The notes under the pieces: model-generated
What the model was told of the DNA's origin: nothing
Databases searched by the model: none
The model's input: the letters and a program-made list of their open reading frames with translations, nothing else
Position numbers and translations under genes: made by a program
Shown here: one piece after another, positions 22,391 through 29,945 of the stretch
How positions within the stretch are numbered: position 1 is the stretch's first letter
Layout of the letters: every line of letters starts with the position of its first letter
From: an uncultured Ideonella sp.
Lineage (GTDB): Bacteria; Pseudomonadota; Gammaproteobacteria; Burkholderiales; Burkholderiaceae
Reading direction: 5' to 3'
Assembly (NCBI GenBank): GCA_946479475.1
Contig: CAMLGG010000022.1
Location: 1 to 33,763, forward strand
Length of the DNA stretch: 33,763 bases

Positions 22391-23811
22391 CCGAGAGCAC
22401 CGCACGGCCGCCCGAAGGTGCTCTCTCCCTCCCGGAGGGACCGGACCGCAAGTCCGAGGGAGCCCCATCCACGAAGAAGGTCTACATCCGCACCTTCGGC
22501 TGCCAGATGAACGAGTACGACTCGGACAAGATGGCCGACGTGCTGCGGGCCGCCGAGGGCTACGAGCCGACCAGCGACGTCGAGCAGGCCGACCTCGTCC
22601 TCTACAACACCTGCTCGGTGCGCGAGAAGGCCGCGGAGAAGGTCTTCTCCGACCTGGGCCGCATCAAGCACCTGAAGAAGAAGGGCGTGCTGATAGGCGT
22701 GGGCGGCTGCGTCGCCAGCCAGGAGGGCGCGGCCATCATCGAGCGCGCGCCCTACGTCGACATCGTCTTCGGCCCGCAGACCCTGCACCGGCTGCCGCAG
22801 CTGATCGAGCAGCGGCAGAAGCAGCACCGCCCGCAGGTCGACATCAGCTTCCCCGAGATCGAGAAGTTCGACAATCTGCCGCCGGCCCGGGTCGAGGGCG
22901 CGAGCGCCTTCGTCTCGATCATGGAGGGCTGCTCCAAGTACTGCACCTACTGCGTGGTGCCCTACACCCGCGGCGAGGAAGTCTCGCGCCCCTTCGAGGA
23001 CGTGCTGACCGAGGTCGCCGGACTGGCCGACCAGGGCGTGAAGGAGATCACGCTGCTCGGCCAGAACGTGAACGCCTACCGCGGCACGATGGGCGGCACC
23101 AGCGAGATCGCCGACTTCGCCCTGCTGCTCGAGTACGTGGCCGAGATCCCCGGCGTCGAGCGCATCCGCTACACCACCAGCCACCCGAACGAGTTCACCC
23201 AGCGCCTGATCGACACCTACGCCAAGGTGCCCAAGCTGGTGAGCCACCTGCACCTGCCGGTGCAGCACGGCAGCGACCGCATCCTGATGGCCATGAAGCG
23301 CGGCTACACGGCGCTCGAGTACAAGAGCACGATCCGCAAGCTGCGCGCGGTGCGGCCGGACATCGCGATGAGCTCCGACTTCATCGTCGGCTTTCCCGGC
23401 GAGACCGAGGAGGACCACGCGAAGACGATGAAGCTGATCGACGACATCGGCTTCGACGCCTCCTTCAGCTTCATCTACAGCCCGCGCCCCGGCACGCCGG
23501 CCGCCAACCTGCAGGACGAGACGCCGCACGAGGTCAAGCTGGCGCGGCTGCAGGCGCTGCAGGCCAGGCTGGAAGAGAACGTGCGCCGCTACAGCGCGGC
23601 CCGCGTCGGCACGGTGCAGCGCATCCTGGTCGAAGGCCCGTCGCGCAAGAACGCCGCCGAGCTGATGGGCCGCACCGAGTGCAACCGCATCGTCAACTTC
23701 GCCGGCCCGGCCCGGCTGGTGGGCCAGATGGTCGAGGTGAACATCACCGAGGCGTTGCCGCACTCGCTGCGCGGCGAAGTCGCAGTGCGCGAGACCGCTT
23801 CGACCGCGTAG
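22387..23811 (+). CDS. miaB: tRNA-2-methylthio-N6-isopentenyladenosine37 synthase MiaB
   Basis: MiaB is a radical-SAM methylthiotransferase that modifies A37 of tRNAs reading UNN codons. The N-terminal cluster cysteines are Cys39, Cys76 and Cys108. The radical-SAM CxxxCxxC is Cys182, Cys186 and Cys189 (GCSKYCTYC). A C-terminal TRAM domain is present (about 405-470). Canonical MiaB starts just before [17 protein letters not shown], here residue 30. The preceding 28 residues are low-complexity, encoded by a palindromic DNA element, and there is no in-frame ATG, GTG or TTG closer to the domain. The GTG start overlaps the upstream stop by 4 bases. It ends 3 bases before the convergent membrane-protein gene. 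Confidence 0.96.
   Translation: MTESTARPPEGALSLPEGPDRKSEGAPSTKKVYIRTFGCQMNEYDSDKMADVLRAAEGYEPTSDVEQADLVLYNTCSVREKAAEKVFSDLGRIKHLKKKGVLIGVGGCVASQEGAAIIERAPYVDIVFGPQTLHRLPQLIEQRQKQHRPQVDISFPEIEKFDNLPPARVEGASAFVSIMEGCSKYCTYCVVPYTRGEEVSRPFEDVLTEVAGLADQGVKEITLLGQNVNAYRGTMGGTSEIADFALLLEYVAEIPGVERIRYTTSHPNEFTQRLIDTYAKVPKLVSHLHLPVQHGSDRILMAMKRGYTALEYKSTIRKLRAVRPDIAMSSDFIVGFPGETEEDHAKTMKLIDDIGFDASFSFIYSPRPGTPAANLQDETPHEVKLARLQALQARLEENVRRYSAARVGTVQRILVEGPSRKNAAELMGRTECNRIVNFAGPARLVGQMVEVNITEALPHSLRGEVAVRETASTA
22425..22462 (+). repeat. REP-like palindromic element within the 5' coding part of miaB
   Basis: CTCCCTC (22425-22431) pairs with GAGGGAG (22456-22462). Inside it, GGAC (22443-22446) and GTCC (22452-22455) form a hairpin stacked directly on the right arm. 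The left arm can instead pair locally: TCCCTC 22426-22431 with GAGGGA 22435-22440, 3-base loop. The element encodes the residues that extend MiaB beyond its normal N-terminus. I saw no second copy in this window. Confidence 0.6.
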
Positions 23812-23816
23812 CGGTC
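23793..23816. terminator. Nested stem-loops over the convergent miaB and membrane-protein stops
   Basis: GACCGC occurs at 23793-23798 and again at 23802-23807, and both copies can pair with GCGGTC at 23811-23816. The closer pairing has a 3-base loop. The stem covers both stop codons. There is no T-run, so the terminator call is weak. Confidence 0.3.
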
Positions 23817-24093
23817 AGGGCAGCTTGCGCAGGCCTTGCCACCACAGGGCCAGCGCGGTCGCCACGCAGAGCAGCCCGTAGGTGGCCATGCGGCCGTCAC
23901 GGCCGAAGGCCACCAGCCCGGCGACCAGGGCCACGGCCCCGGCGGCCATCGCCCACAGCGCGAGGCGGCCGAAGGCCACGGCCTTGAGCGAGCGCCACCA
24001 CAGGAGCTTGCACAGCCCGGCGGCGATCAGCCCGACGCCTAGCGCCGGGCCGAAGAAGTTCAACAGGTGCCACAGGGCGTCGATCGGGCCCAT
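23815..24093 (-). CDS. Small integral membrane protein, unknown function
   Basis: The 92-residue product has three likely membrane helices: about residues 8-28 (LLNFFGPALGVGLIAAGLCKL), about 40-62 (FGRLALWAMAAGAVALVAGLVAF) and about 70-85 (ATYGLLCVATALALWW). Short polar turns (WWRSLKA, GRDGR) separate them. No named family is recognised, and no catalytic motif is visible. It converges on miaB with a 3-base gap and diverges from hemA. A perfect FNR/ANR box lies 37 bases upstream of its start, so oxygen control of this gene, hemA or both is possible. Confidence 0.75.
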   Translation of the reverse strand: MGPIDALWHLLNFFGPALGVGLIAAGLCKLLWWRSLKAVAFGRLALWAMAAGAVALVAGLVAFGRDGRMATYGLLCVATALALWWQGLRKLP

Positions 24094-24129
24094 CGGGAGG
24101 GTCTGGCTCGTGGGGTTGGCGCGAGCGGC

Positions 24130-24143
24130 TTGATCCGCATCAA
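24130..24143. promoter_or_regulatory. Perfect FNR/ANR-type box upstream of hemA
   Basis: TTGAT (24130-24134), CCGC, ATCAA (24139-24143) matches the FNR/ANR/Crp-family consensus TTGATNNNNATCAA exactly. Its centre lies about 72 bases before the transcription start predicted from the hemA -10, close to the -71.5 spacing used by upstream-bound (class I) activators. Anr control of hemA is known in Pseudomonas aeruginosa. Confidence 0.7.
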
Positions 24144-24196
24144 GCGCGGCCGCAGGTCACTGGCGCCGTCTTCAGCGGCGCGCAAGGCCCCAATTT

Positions 24197-24202
24197 TATA
24201 AT
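24197..24202 (+). promoter_or_regulatory. hemA -10 box, near-leaderless transcript predicted
   Basis: A perfect TATAAT lies only 8 bases before the hemA ATG at 24211, so transcription would start at about 24208-24210 with almost no leader. No Shine-Dalgarno sequence is present. No good -35 is visible at normal spacing, consistent with an activator-dependent promoter. Confidence 0.6.
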
Positions 24203-24210
24203 TCGCTCCC

Positions 24211-25542
24211 ATGAGTGTCGTTGCGCTCGGGCTGAACCACACCACCGCGCCGCTGGACGTGCGCGGCAGGTTCGCCTTCCCGCCCGAGCAGTTGCCGCCC
24301 GCGCTGCGCGCCTTGTGCTCGCAGTGGGCCGAGCTGCAGCCGCGCCACGCCCCCGAGGCGGCGATCCTTTCCACCTGCAACCGCACCGAGCTGTACGTCG
24401 CCGGCGGCAACGGCCGCGCCAGCCGCGAGCTGGTCCGCCCCGCGATCGACTGGCTGGCCGCCCAGGGCGGCATCGAGGGCGGCCAGCTCCTGGCCCACAC
24501 CTACGTGCTCGAAGGGCGCGAGGCCGCCCGGCACGCGTTCCGCGTCGCCTCGGGCCTGGATTCGATGGTGCTGGGCGAGCCGCAGATCCTCGGCCAGATG
24601 AAGGAGGCCGTGCGCGGCGCCAACGAGGCCGGCACGCTGGGCACCACGCTGCACCAGCTGTTCCAGCGCTCCTTCTCGGTCGCCAAGGAGGTGCGCACCT
24701 CCACCGAGATCGGCGCCCACTCCATCAGCATGGCCGCGGCCACTGTCCGCCTGGCCTCGCAGATCTTCGAGGACCTGCAGCAGACGAAAGTGCTCTTCGT
24801 CGGCGCCGGCGAGATGATCGAGCTGGTCGCCACCCACTTCGCCGCCCGCCAGCCCAAGCAGATGGCCCTCGCCAACCGCACGCTGGAGCGGGGCGAGAAG
24901 CTGGCCAGCCGCTTCGGCGCCCAGGCCATCCGGCTGGCCGACCTGCCGGCGCGGCTGCATGAGTTCGACGCGGTGATCTCCTGCACCGCCAGCACCCTGC
25001 CCATCATCGGCCTGGGCGCCGTCGAGCGGGCGCTGAAGGCCCGCCGCCGCCGGCCGATGTTCATGGTCGACCTGGCGGTGCCGCGCGACATCGAGCCCGA
25101 GGTCGCCCGCCTGTCCGATGTCTACCTCTACACCGTCGACGATCTCACCCAGGTGGTGCAGACGGCCGGCGAGAAGCGCCAGGCCGCCGTCGCCCAGGCC
25201 GAGGCCATCATCGACGCCGGCGTGCTCAGCTTCTCCCACTGGCTGGACCAGCGCGCCAGCGTGCCGCTCATCCAGGCCCTGAACACCCAGGCGGACGAGT
25301 GGCGCGCCGCAGAACTCGCCCGCGCCCGCAAGCTGCTGGCCCGCGGCGACGACGTCGAGGCGGTGCTGGAGGCGATGTCGCGCGCGCTGACGCAGAAGAT
25401 GCTGCACGGCGCCCTGGCCGAGCTGCGCGCCAGCGAAGGCGAGACCAGGCACGCGACTGCCGAGTGGGTCTCGCGCCTGTTCCTGCGCCAGGCCACCCGC
25501 AACCTCGCGGCCGAAGAGCCCGGCCCGGGCGACAAGCTCTAG
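24211..25542 (+). CDS. hemA: Glutamyl-tRNA reductase HemA
   Basis: The 443-residue product catalyses the first step of C5-pathway heme synthesis, reducing glutamyl-tRNA to glutamate-1-semialdehyde. The N-terminal [15 protein letters not shown] and the catalytic Cys56 in [11 protein letters not shown] are present. [14 protein letters not shown], the NADPH-binding [14 protein letters not shown], and the C-terminal dimerisation domain with SFSHWLDQR complete the family layout. It is full length for bacteria. It begins the hemA-prfA-prmC group, a conserved order in proteobacteria. A TATAAT 8 bases before the ATG and an FNR-type box further upstream suggest oxygen-sensitive control, in line with the high heme demand of the sox cytochromes. 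Confidence 0.97.
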   Translation: MSVVALGLNHTTAPLDVRGRFAFPPEQLPPALRALCSQWAELQPRHAPEAAILSTCNRTELYVAGGNGRASRELVRPAIDWLAAQGGIEGGQLLAHTYVLEGREAARHAFRVASGLDSMVLGEPQILGQMKEAVRGANEAGTLGTTLHQLFQRSFSVAKEVRTSTEIGAHSISMAAATVRLASQIFEDLQQTKVLFVGAGEMIELVATHFAARQPKQMALANRTLERGEKLASRFGAQAIRLADLPARLHEFDAVISCTASTLPIIGLGAVERALKARRRRPMFMVDLAVPRDIEPEVARLSDVYLYTVDDLTQVVQTAGEKRQAAVAQAEAIIDAGVLSFSHWLDQRASVPLIQALNTQADEWRAAELARARKLLARGDDVEAVLEAMSRALTQKMLHGALAELRASEGETRHATAEWVSRLFLRQATRNLAAEEPGPGDKL

Positions 25543-25631
25543 CGACGCGGCCCCACGCCGCTGCATCGCGCCGCTCCCGGCGCCTCTCGTCGCCCGCCTC
25601 TTCCCCAGCCGGACCGCCGGCCCCGATTCCG

Positions 25632-26720
25632 ATGAAAGACTCGCTGCGCCAGCAACTGCAACGCCTCCAGATGCGCCTGGCCGAGCTCGATGCCAGCCTG
25701 GCCGACCCGCAGGTCACCGCCGATATGGCCCGCTACCGAACGCTGGCGCGTGAGCAGGCCGAGGCCGCCCAGGTGGTGGGGCTGTACCGGCGCTACGAGC
25801 AGCGCGAGCGCGATCTCGCCGCCGCGCGCGAGATGCTGGCCGACCCGGACATGGCCGAGATGGCCCGCGAGGAGATCGCCTCCGCCGAGACCGAGCTGGC
25901 GGCCCTGCTCGGTGAGCTGCAGACCGCCCTGCTGCCGCGCGACCCGGACGACCACCGCAATGCCTTCGTCGAGATCCGGGCCGGCACCGGTGGCGAAGAA
26001 TCGGCGCTCTTTGCCGCGGACCTGGCCCGGATGTACTCACGCTACGCCGAGCGCCGGGGCTGGCGCACCGAGGTGATGAGCGAGAACCCTTCCGACCTGG
26101 GTGGCTACAAGGAGATCGTCTTCCGCTTCGAGGGCGACGGCGTCTACGCCCAGATGAAGTTCGAATCCGGCGGCCACCGCGTGCAGCGCGTGCCCGAGAC
26201 CGAGGCCCAGGGCCGGATCCACACCAGCGCCTGCACGGTGGCGGTGATGCCCGAGCCGGACGAAGCCGCCGAGGTGACGCTGAACCCCGCCGACCTGCGC
26301 ATCGACACCTTTCGCGCCAGCGGCGCCGGCGGCCAGCACATCAACAAGACCGACAGCGCGATCCGCATCACCCACCTGCCCACCGGCCTGGTGGCCGAAT
26401 GCCAGGACGACCGCTCGCAGCACCGCAACAAGGCCAAGGCGCTGGCCGTGCTGCAGGCGCGCCTGCGCGACCGCGAGCGCGCGGAGCGGGAGGCCAAGGA
26501 GGCGGCCACCCGCAAGGCGCTGGTCGGCACGGGCGACCGCTCGGACCGCATCCGCACCTACAACTTCCCCCAGGGCCGCCTGACCGACCACCGGATCAAC
26601 CTGACGCTCTACAAGCTCGGCCAGATCATGGACGGCGACCTGCAGGACGTGATCGGCGCGTTGCAGGCGGAGCAGGCGCAGCAGCAGCTGGCAGCACTCG
26701 AAAGCGGCGGCGCGGCATGA
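25632..26720 (+). CDS. prfA: Peptide chain release factor 1
   Basis: The 362-residue product recognises UAA and UAG stop codons and triggers peptide release. The peptidyl-transferase motif GGQ is at 233-235 ([15 protein letters not shown]). The codon-recognition PxT tripeptide is Pro-Glu-Thr at 188-190 ([16 protein letters not shown]), where E. coli has Pro-Ala-Thr. Domain 1 is helical (about 1-105). ATG 25632 gives the family N-terminus; the frame is open further upstream, antisense-like and without a start signal. It follows hemA by 89 bases and its TGA overlaps the ATG of prmC, whose product methylates the GGQ glutamine. Confidence 0.97.
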   Translation: MKDSLRQQLQRLQMRLAELDASLADPQVTADMARYRTLAREQAEAAQVVGLYRRYEQRERDLAAAREMLADPDMAEMAREEIASAETELAALLGELQTALLPRDPDDHRNAFVEIRAGTGGEESALFAADLARMYSRYAERRGWRTEVMSENPSDLGGYKEIVFRFEGDGVYAQMKFESGGHRVQRVPETEAQGRIHTSACTVAVMPEPDEAAEVTLNPADLRIDTFRASGAGGQHINKTDSAIRITHLPTGLVAECQDDRSQHRNKAKALAVLQARLRDRERAEREAKEAATRKALVGTGDRSDRIRTYNFPQGRLTDHRINLTLYKLGQIMDGDLQDVIGALQAEQAQQQLAALESGGAA

Positions 26721-27541
26721 GCCTCACCTTGGCCCGGGCCATGGCCGAGGCGCAGGCGACCGGCCTCGCCCGGCTGGACGCGCAGTTGCTGCTGGGCCAC
26801 GTGCTGGGCCGCCCGCGGGCCTGGCTGATCGCGCATGACGACGACCCGCTGGACGACGCGCCGGCCGCCGCCTACCGGACCCTGTGCCAACGACGCTCGC
26901 GCGGCGAACCGCTGGCCTACCTCGTCGGCGAGCGCGAGTTCCACGGCCTGCCGCTGCAGGTCGGGCCCGCGGTGCTCGTGCCGAGGCCGGAAACGGAGCT
27001 GCTCGTCGACTGGGCGCTGGAGCTGCTGGCCGGCCGGGCGGCAGCCGAAGTGGTCGACCTGGGGACCGGCAGCGGCGCGATCGCGCTGGCGGTCAAGCAC
27101 GGGCATCCCGCGGCCGCCGTGACGGCCACCGACCTGAGCGAGGACGCGCTGGCCGTGGCCCGCGGCAACGCCGAGCGGCTCGGGCTGGCGGTCGACTTCC
27201 GCCTCGGCCCCTGGTGGGCGCCGCTGGCGGGCCGCCGCTTCGACCTGGCCCTGAGCAACCCGCCCTACATCGCCGCAGCCGATCCGCACCTGGCGGATCT
27301 GCAGCACGAGCCCGCGATGGCCCTGACCCCGGGCGGCGACGGCCTGGATGCGATCCGCAGCATCGTCGCCGGCTCCCGGGGGCATCTGCGGCCCGGCGCC
27401 TGGCTGCTGATCGAGCACGGCTGGGACCAGCCCGCCGCCGTCGCGACGTTGCTCCGTGCCCACGGTTTCGAGGCCGTTTCGACCCGGCACGACCTCGCCG
27501 GCCACGGCCGCTGCACGGGCGGGCAAGTCCCCCAAGAATGA
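26717..27541 (+). CDS. prmC: Release factor glutamine N5-methyltransferase PrmC
   Basis: The 274-residue product methylates the GGQ glutamine of release factors with S-adenosylmethionine. The substrate-recognition helical domain is about residues 1-85. The SAM-binding motif [14 protein letters not shown] is at 112-125 and the catalytic NPPY at 181-184 ([11 protein letters not shown]). VPRPETELL at 88-96 is also diagnostic. The start ATG overlaps the prfA stop as ATGA. The length is normal. A 16-base stem-loop without a T-run lies shortly after its stop. Confidence 0.96.
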   Translation: MSLTLARAMAEAQATGLARLDAQLLLGHVLGRPRAWLIAHDDDPLDDAPAAAYRTLCQRRSRGEPLAYLVGEREFHGLPLQVGPAVLVPRPETELLVDWALELLAGRAAAEVVDLGTGSGAIALAVKHGHPAAAVTATDLSEDALAVARGNAERLGLAVDFRLGPWWAPLAGRRFDLALSNPPYIAAADPHLADLQHEPAMALTPGGDGLDAIRSIVAGSRGHLRPGAWLLIEHGWDQPAAVATLLRAHGFEAVSTRHDLAGHGRCTGGQVPQE

Positions 27542-27563
27542 AGCCCGGGTTCGACCTGTAATG

Positions 27564-27579
27564 TCCCGCAACAGCGGGA
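27564..27579 (+). terminator. Short stem-loop after prmC
   Basis: TCCCGC and GCGGGA form a perfect 6-bp stem around the tetraloop AACA, 23 bases after the prmC stop. No T-run follows, so it is only a weak terminator candidate. The remaining 132-base gap to the next gene shows no strong promoter. Confidence 0.35.
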
Positions 27580-27673
27580 TGAGGGCGGCCACATTTCACA
27601 CGCACGGAAAAAACGGCTGCAGTAGGATTCCCTAACGGCCGTGTGGGCCGGGACTGTCCCGCGGGAGGTCGCC

Positions 27674-28282
27674 ATGCGCCAGTTCGTTGCCTTGCCATTG
27701 TGTTTTGCCGCGTTTGTCGCCTGGTCACCCGGGCTCGCGGTGGCTGCTTCGCCGGTGGCCGGTGACGGCCTGCGGGTGGATTCGGCCCCGGGGGACGACT
27801 GGTCCCCTTGGCAGGCCCGCATGGCCCTGGGCGCGCCGAGCCGACCCTTGTTCGGCAACCTCTCCACCCTGTCGCCGATGGGCAACGCCCTCCTGGCCGG
27901 CGACCGCTATTTCGGCTGGGGGCGGCTTGGAGACGGCGGTGGTTTGCGCGCCACGGGCGCCCTTCTCGTCGGCCCGGGCGCGCTGGCGCTATCCGCGCCA
28001 GCGGGCGTCAGCCACGGCGAGATGCAGTGGCGCGGCACCAGCAGCCCCAGCCTGGCAGATCCCGATGGCAACGGCCCGATGCCCTACCTCGGGCTGGGCT
28101 ACAGCGCCTGGTGGGCTCGCACCGGCCTGGGCGTCTCGGCCGACCTCGGCCTGGCGGCCCAGCGCCCCGGGCAGGTGGTCCGCTTCGGCCGCGCCATGCA
28201 GGGCAGCGAAGGCCTGGACGACGTGATCAAGGCGATGCAGCTCTCGCCGATGTTCCAGGTCAACCTGTCGTACAGCTTCTGA
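27674..28282 (+). CDS. Outer-membrane-like secreted protein, unknown function
   Basis: The 202-residue product has a signal peptide (about 1-24, ending AVAA-SP). Its mature chain is rich in Gly, Ala, Trp and aromatic residues and ends MFQVNLSYSF. A C-terminal phenylalanine with alternating hydrophobic residues is the signal read by the BAM machinery, so a small beta-barrel is plausible. YFGWGRLGDGGGLRATGALLVG and YLGLGYSAWWARTGLGVSADLGLA look like amphipathic strands. The start is ATG 27674 with GGGAGG at 27663-27668; an in-frame GTG at 27641 is less likely. No named family is recognised with certainty. It lies between prmC and grxD. Confidence 0.75.
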   Translation: MRQFVALPLCFAAFVAWSPGLAVAASPVAGDGLRVDSAPGDDWSPWQARMALGAPSRPLFGNLSTLSPMGNALLAGDRYFGWGRLGDGGGLRATGALLVGPGALALSAPAGVSHGEMQWRGTSSPSLADPDGNGPMPYLGLGYSAWWARTGLGVSADLGLAAQRPGQVVRFGRAMQGSEGLDDVIKAMQLSPMFQVNLSYSF

Positions 28283-28314
28283 CGCTTTCCGGCACGAACG
28301 TGCAGGGCTTGACA

Positions 28315-28346
28315 CCGCCGCGCCACCCGCGCGGCGGCTTTGCCTT
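28315..28346 (+). terminator. Terminator-like GC stem after the outer-membrane-like gene
   Basis: CCGCCGCG (28315-28322) pairs with CGCGGCGG (28330-28337) around a 7-base loop, followed by CTTTGCCTT. The T-run is broken, but the strength of the stem and its place 32 bases after the stop support a terminator. A TATAAA at 28346-28351 directly after may be the -10 of grxD. Confidence 0.5.
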
Positions 28347-28402
28347 ATAAAGTTGGTTTCGGCCCGCGAGGGCCCCAGACAGGCAAGGCAAGAGAAAAGC
28401 CC

Positions 28403-28714
28403 ATGAGCGACGTCCAGCAGCGCATCGACCAGATCGTCAAAGGCCACAAGGTGGTCCTGTTCATGAAGGGGACGGCGCAGTTCCCGATGTGCGGCTTCTC
28501 CGGCCGTGCCGTGCAGGTGCTCAAGGCCTGCGGCGTCAACGAGATGACGACCGTCAACGTGCTGGAGGACGAAGAGATCCGCCAGGGGATCAAGGAATAC
28601 GCCAACTGGCCCACCATCCCGCAGCTCTACGTGAACGGCGAGTTCGTCGGCGGCTCGGACATCATGATGGAGATGTACCAGGCCGGCGAGCTGCAGCAAG
28701 TCCTGGCTTCCTGA
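28403..28714 (+). CDS. grxD: Monothiol glutaredoxin GrxD
   Basis: The 103-residue product is a CGFS-type monothiol glutaredoxin that binds and transfers [2Fe-2S] clusters with glutathione. The active-site CGFS is at 30-33 (FPMCGFSGRAVQVL). The glutathione-binding WPTIPQLYVNGEFVGGSDIM segment is at about 69-88. ATG 28403 gives the exact family N-terminus (MSDVQQRIDQIV). TATAAA at 28346-28351 may be its -10. Only one base separates its stop from the ubiX start codon. Confidence 0.96.
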   Translation: MSDVQQRIDQIVKGHKVVLFMKGTAQFPMCGFSGRAVQVLKACGVNEMTTVNVLEDEEIRQGIKEYANWPTIPQLYVNGEFVGGSDIMMEMYQAGELQQVLAS

Positions 28715-28715
28715 C

Positions 28716-29282
28716 TTGACACAGCCTCGGGTCGTCGTCGGCATCACGGGCGCCTCCGGCGCTGTTTATGGCGTACGGCTCCTGCAACGCTTGCGCGCCC
28801 TCGGCGCGCACACCCATCTGGTGGCCACGCCAGCCGGCGTGCTGAACGTGCACCATGAGCTCGGGCTGGACAGGGCTGCGCTCGAGGCGCTGGCCGGCGA
28901 GGCCCACGCGGCCGGCGACATCGGCGCCTGCATCGCCAGCGGCAGCCACCGCACGGACGCGATGGTCGTCGCGCCTTGCTCCATGAAGTCGCTTGCCGCC
29001 ATTGCCCACGGCTTCGGCGACAACTTGCTGACCCGGGCCGCCGACGTCACCCTCAAGGAGCGTCGCCGCCTCGTGTTGATGGTGCGCGAAACGCCCTTCA
29101 ACCTGGCCCACCTGCGCAACATGACGGCCGTGACCGAAATGGGCGCGGTGGTGTTCCCGCCCTTGCCGGCCTTCTACCACCGGCCGCAGAGCATCGACGA
29201 GCTGGTCGACGACACGGTGGAGCGGGTGATCGAGCTGCTCGGGTTGGGGAGCGCCGAGCCGAGGCGCTGGACGGGCCTCTAG
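28716..29282 (+). CDS. ubiX: Flavin prenyltransferase UbiX
   Basis: The 188-residue product makes prenylated FMN, the cofactor of UbiD-type decarboxylases used in ubiquinone synthesis. VVVGITGASGAVYGVRLL (about 6-23) binds FMN. The central APCSMKSLAAIAHGFGDNLLTRAADVTLKERR and RETPFNLAHLRNM segments are hallmark UbiX motifs. The start is a TTG one base after the grxD stop; no ATG or GTG fits the family N-terminus, so translational coupling to grxD is likely. No ubiD gene is in the window. The gene converges on the lytic transglycosylase gene with a 27-base gap. Confidence 0.95.
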   Translation: MTQPRVVVGITGASGAVYGVRLLQRLRALGAHTHLVATPAGVLNVHHELGLDRAALEALAGEAHAAGDIGACIASGSHRTDAMVVAPCSMKSLAAIAHGFGDNLLTRAADVTLKERRRLVLMVRETPFNLAHLRNMTAVTEMGAVVFPPLPAFYHRPQSIDELVDDTVERVIELLGLGSAEPRRWTGL

Positions 29283-29309
29283 CCCCTGGCCCGCTCAGTC
29301 AGGCCCGGC

Positions 29310-29945
29310 TCAGACCAGCCACTGCTTGCGCGCCCCGAGGACGGCGTTCGGATACTCGGGCCGGCCACGGCTGCCGTTGTAGCGGCCGAGTGCCATGTAC
29401 AGGTCCCCTCCCTCGAGCTCGAGGTAGTGGCGCAGGATCACGCAGCCGAAGCGCAGGTTGGTCTGCATGTGGAACAGGCGAGAGGCGTCGCCGTCGCCGA
29501 TCAGGCGCACCCAGAACGGCATCACCTGCATGTAGCCGCGCGCGCCGGCGCTGCTGATGGCGTACTTGCGAAAGCCGCTCTCCACCTGCACCAGGCCCAG
29601 CACCAGTTCGGGCTGCAGGCTGGCCCTCTTGCTCTCGTACCACAGCGTTTCGAGGAACTCGATGCGGGTCTGCCTCTCGGCCTTGCGCGGCTTGAGCTTG
29701 TCGCTCATCGCGCCCAGCCAGCGCAGGTAGACCAGGCGTTCTTCGATCGTCGCGAAGCTGGGCTTGGGCGGCGCACTGTTGGCGATCGAGGCGGACAGCG
29801 CCGTGCGGACCGCGTCCGCCAAGGGCTCCTCCACCTGCCTGCCAGCCAGGGCCGGGCGCGATGCCAGCGGGCCCAGCAGTCCCGAAGCCGCCGCGGCACG
29901 CAGGAACGCGCGCCTGCCCAAGCCGCGCTCGACCTGCCCGGCCAT
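29310..29945 (-). CDS. Lytic transglycosylase with SLT domain, Tat-like signal
   Basis: The 211-residue product has an SLT (soluble lytic transglycosylase-like) domain in its second half. The catalytic Glu122 lies in LGLVQVESGFRKYAISSAGARGYMQVMPFW, with the usual AxGxMQxMP motif, then NLRFGCVILRHYLE and ALGRYNGS. Such enzymes cleave peptidoglycan glycan strands to 1,6-anhydromuropeptides. The N-terminus GRRAFLRAAAASGLLGPLA looks like a Tat signal, with cleavage near ALA-G35. The ATG overlaps the proS stop (TGATG), so it is co-transcribed and coupled to proS. This proS-transglycosylase pairing is common in Burkholderiales by memory. Confidence 0.92.
   Translation of the reverse strand: MAGQVERGLGRRAFLRAAAASGLLGPLASRPALAGRQVEEPLADAVRTALSASIANSAPPKPSFATIEERLVYLRWLGAMSDKLKPRKAERQTRIEFLETLWYESKRASLQPELVLGLVQVESGFRKYAISSAGARGYMQVMPFWVRLIGDGDASRLFHMQTNLRFGCVILRHYLELEGGDLYMALGRYNGSRGRPEYPNAVLGARKQWLV

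Noticed and set aside
28309..28314. TTGACA as a -35 box for grxD
   Set aside because: The nearest good -10 (TATAAA at 28346) is 31 bases away, and the sequence at 17-base spacing is GC-rich stem DNA.
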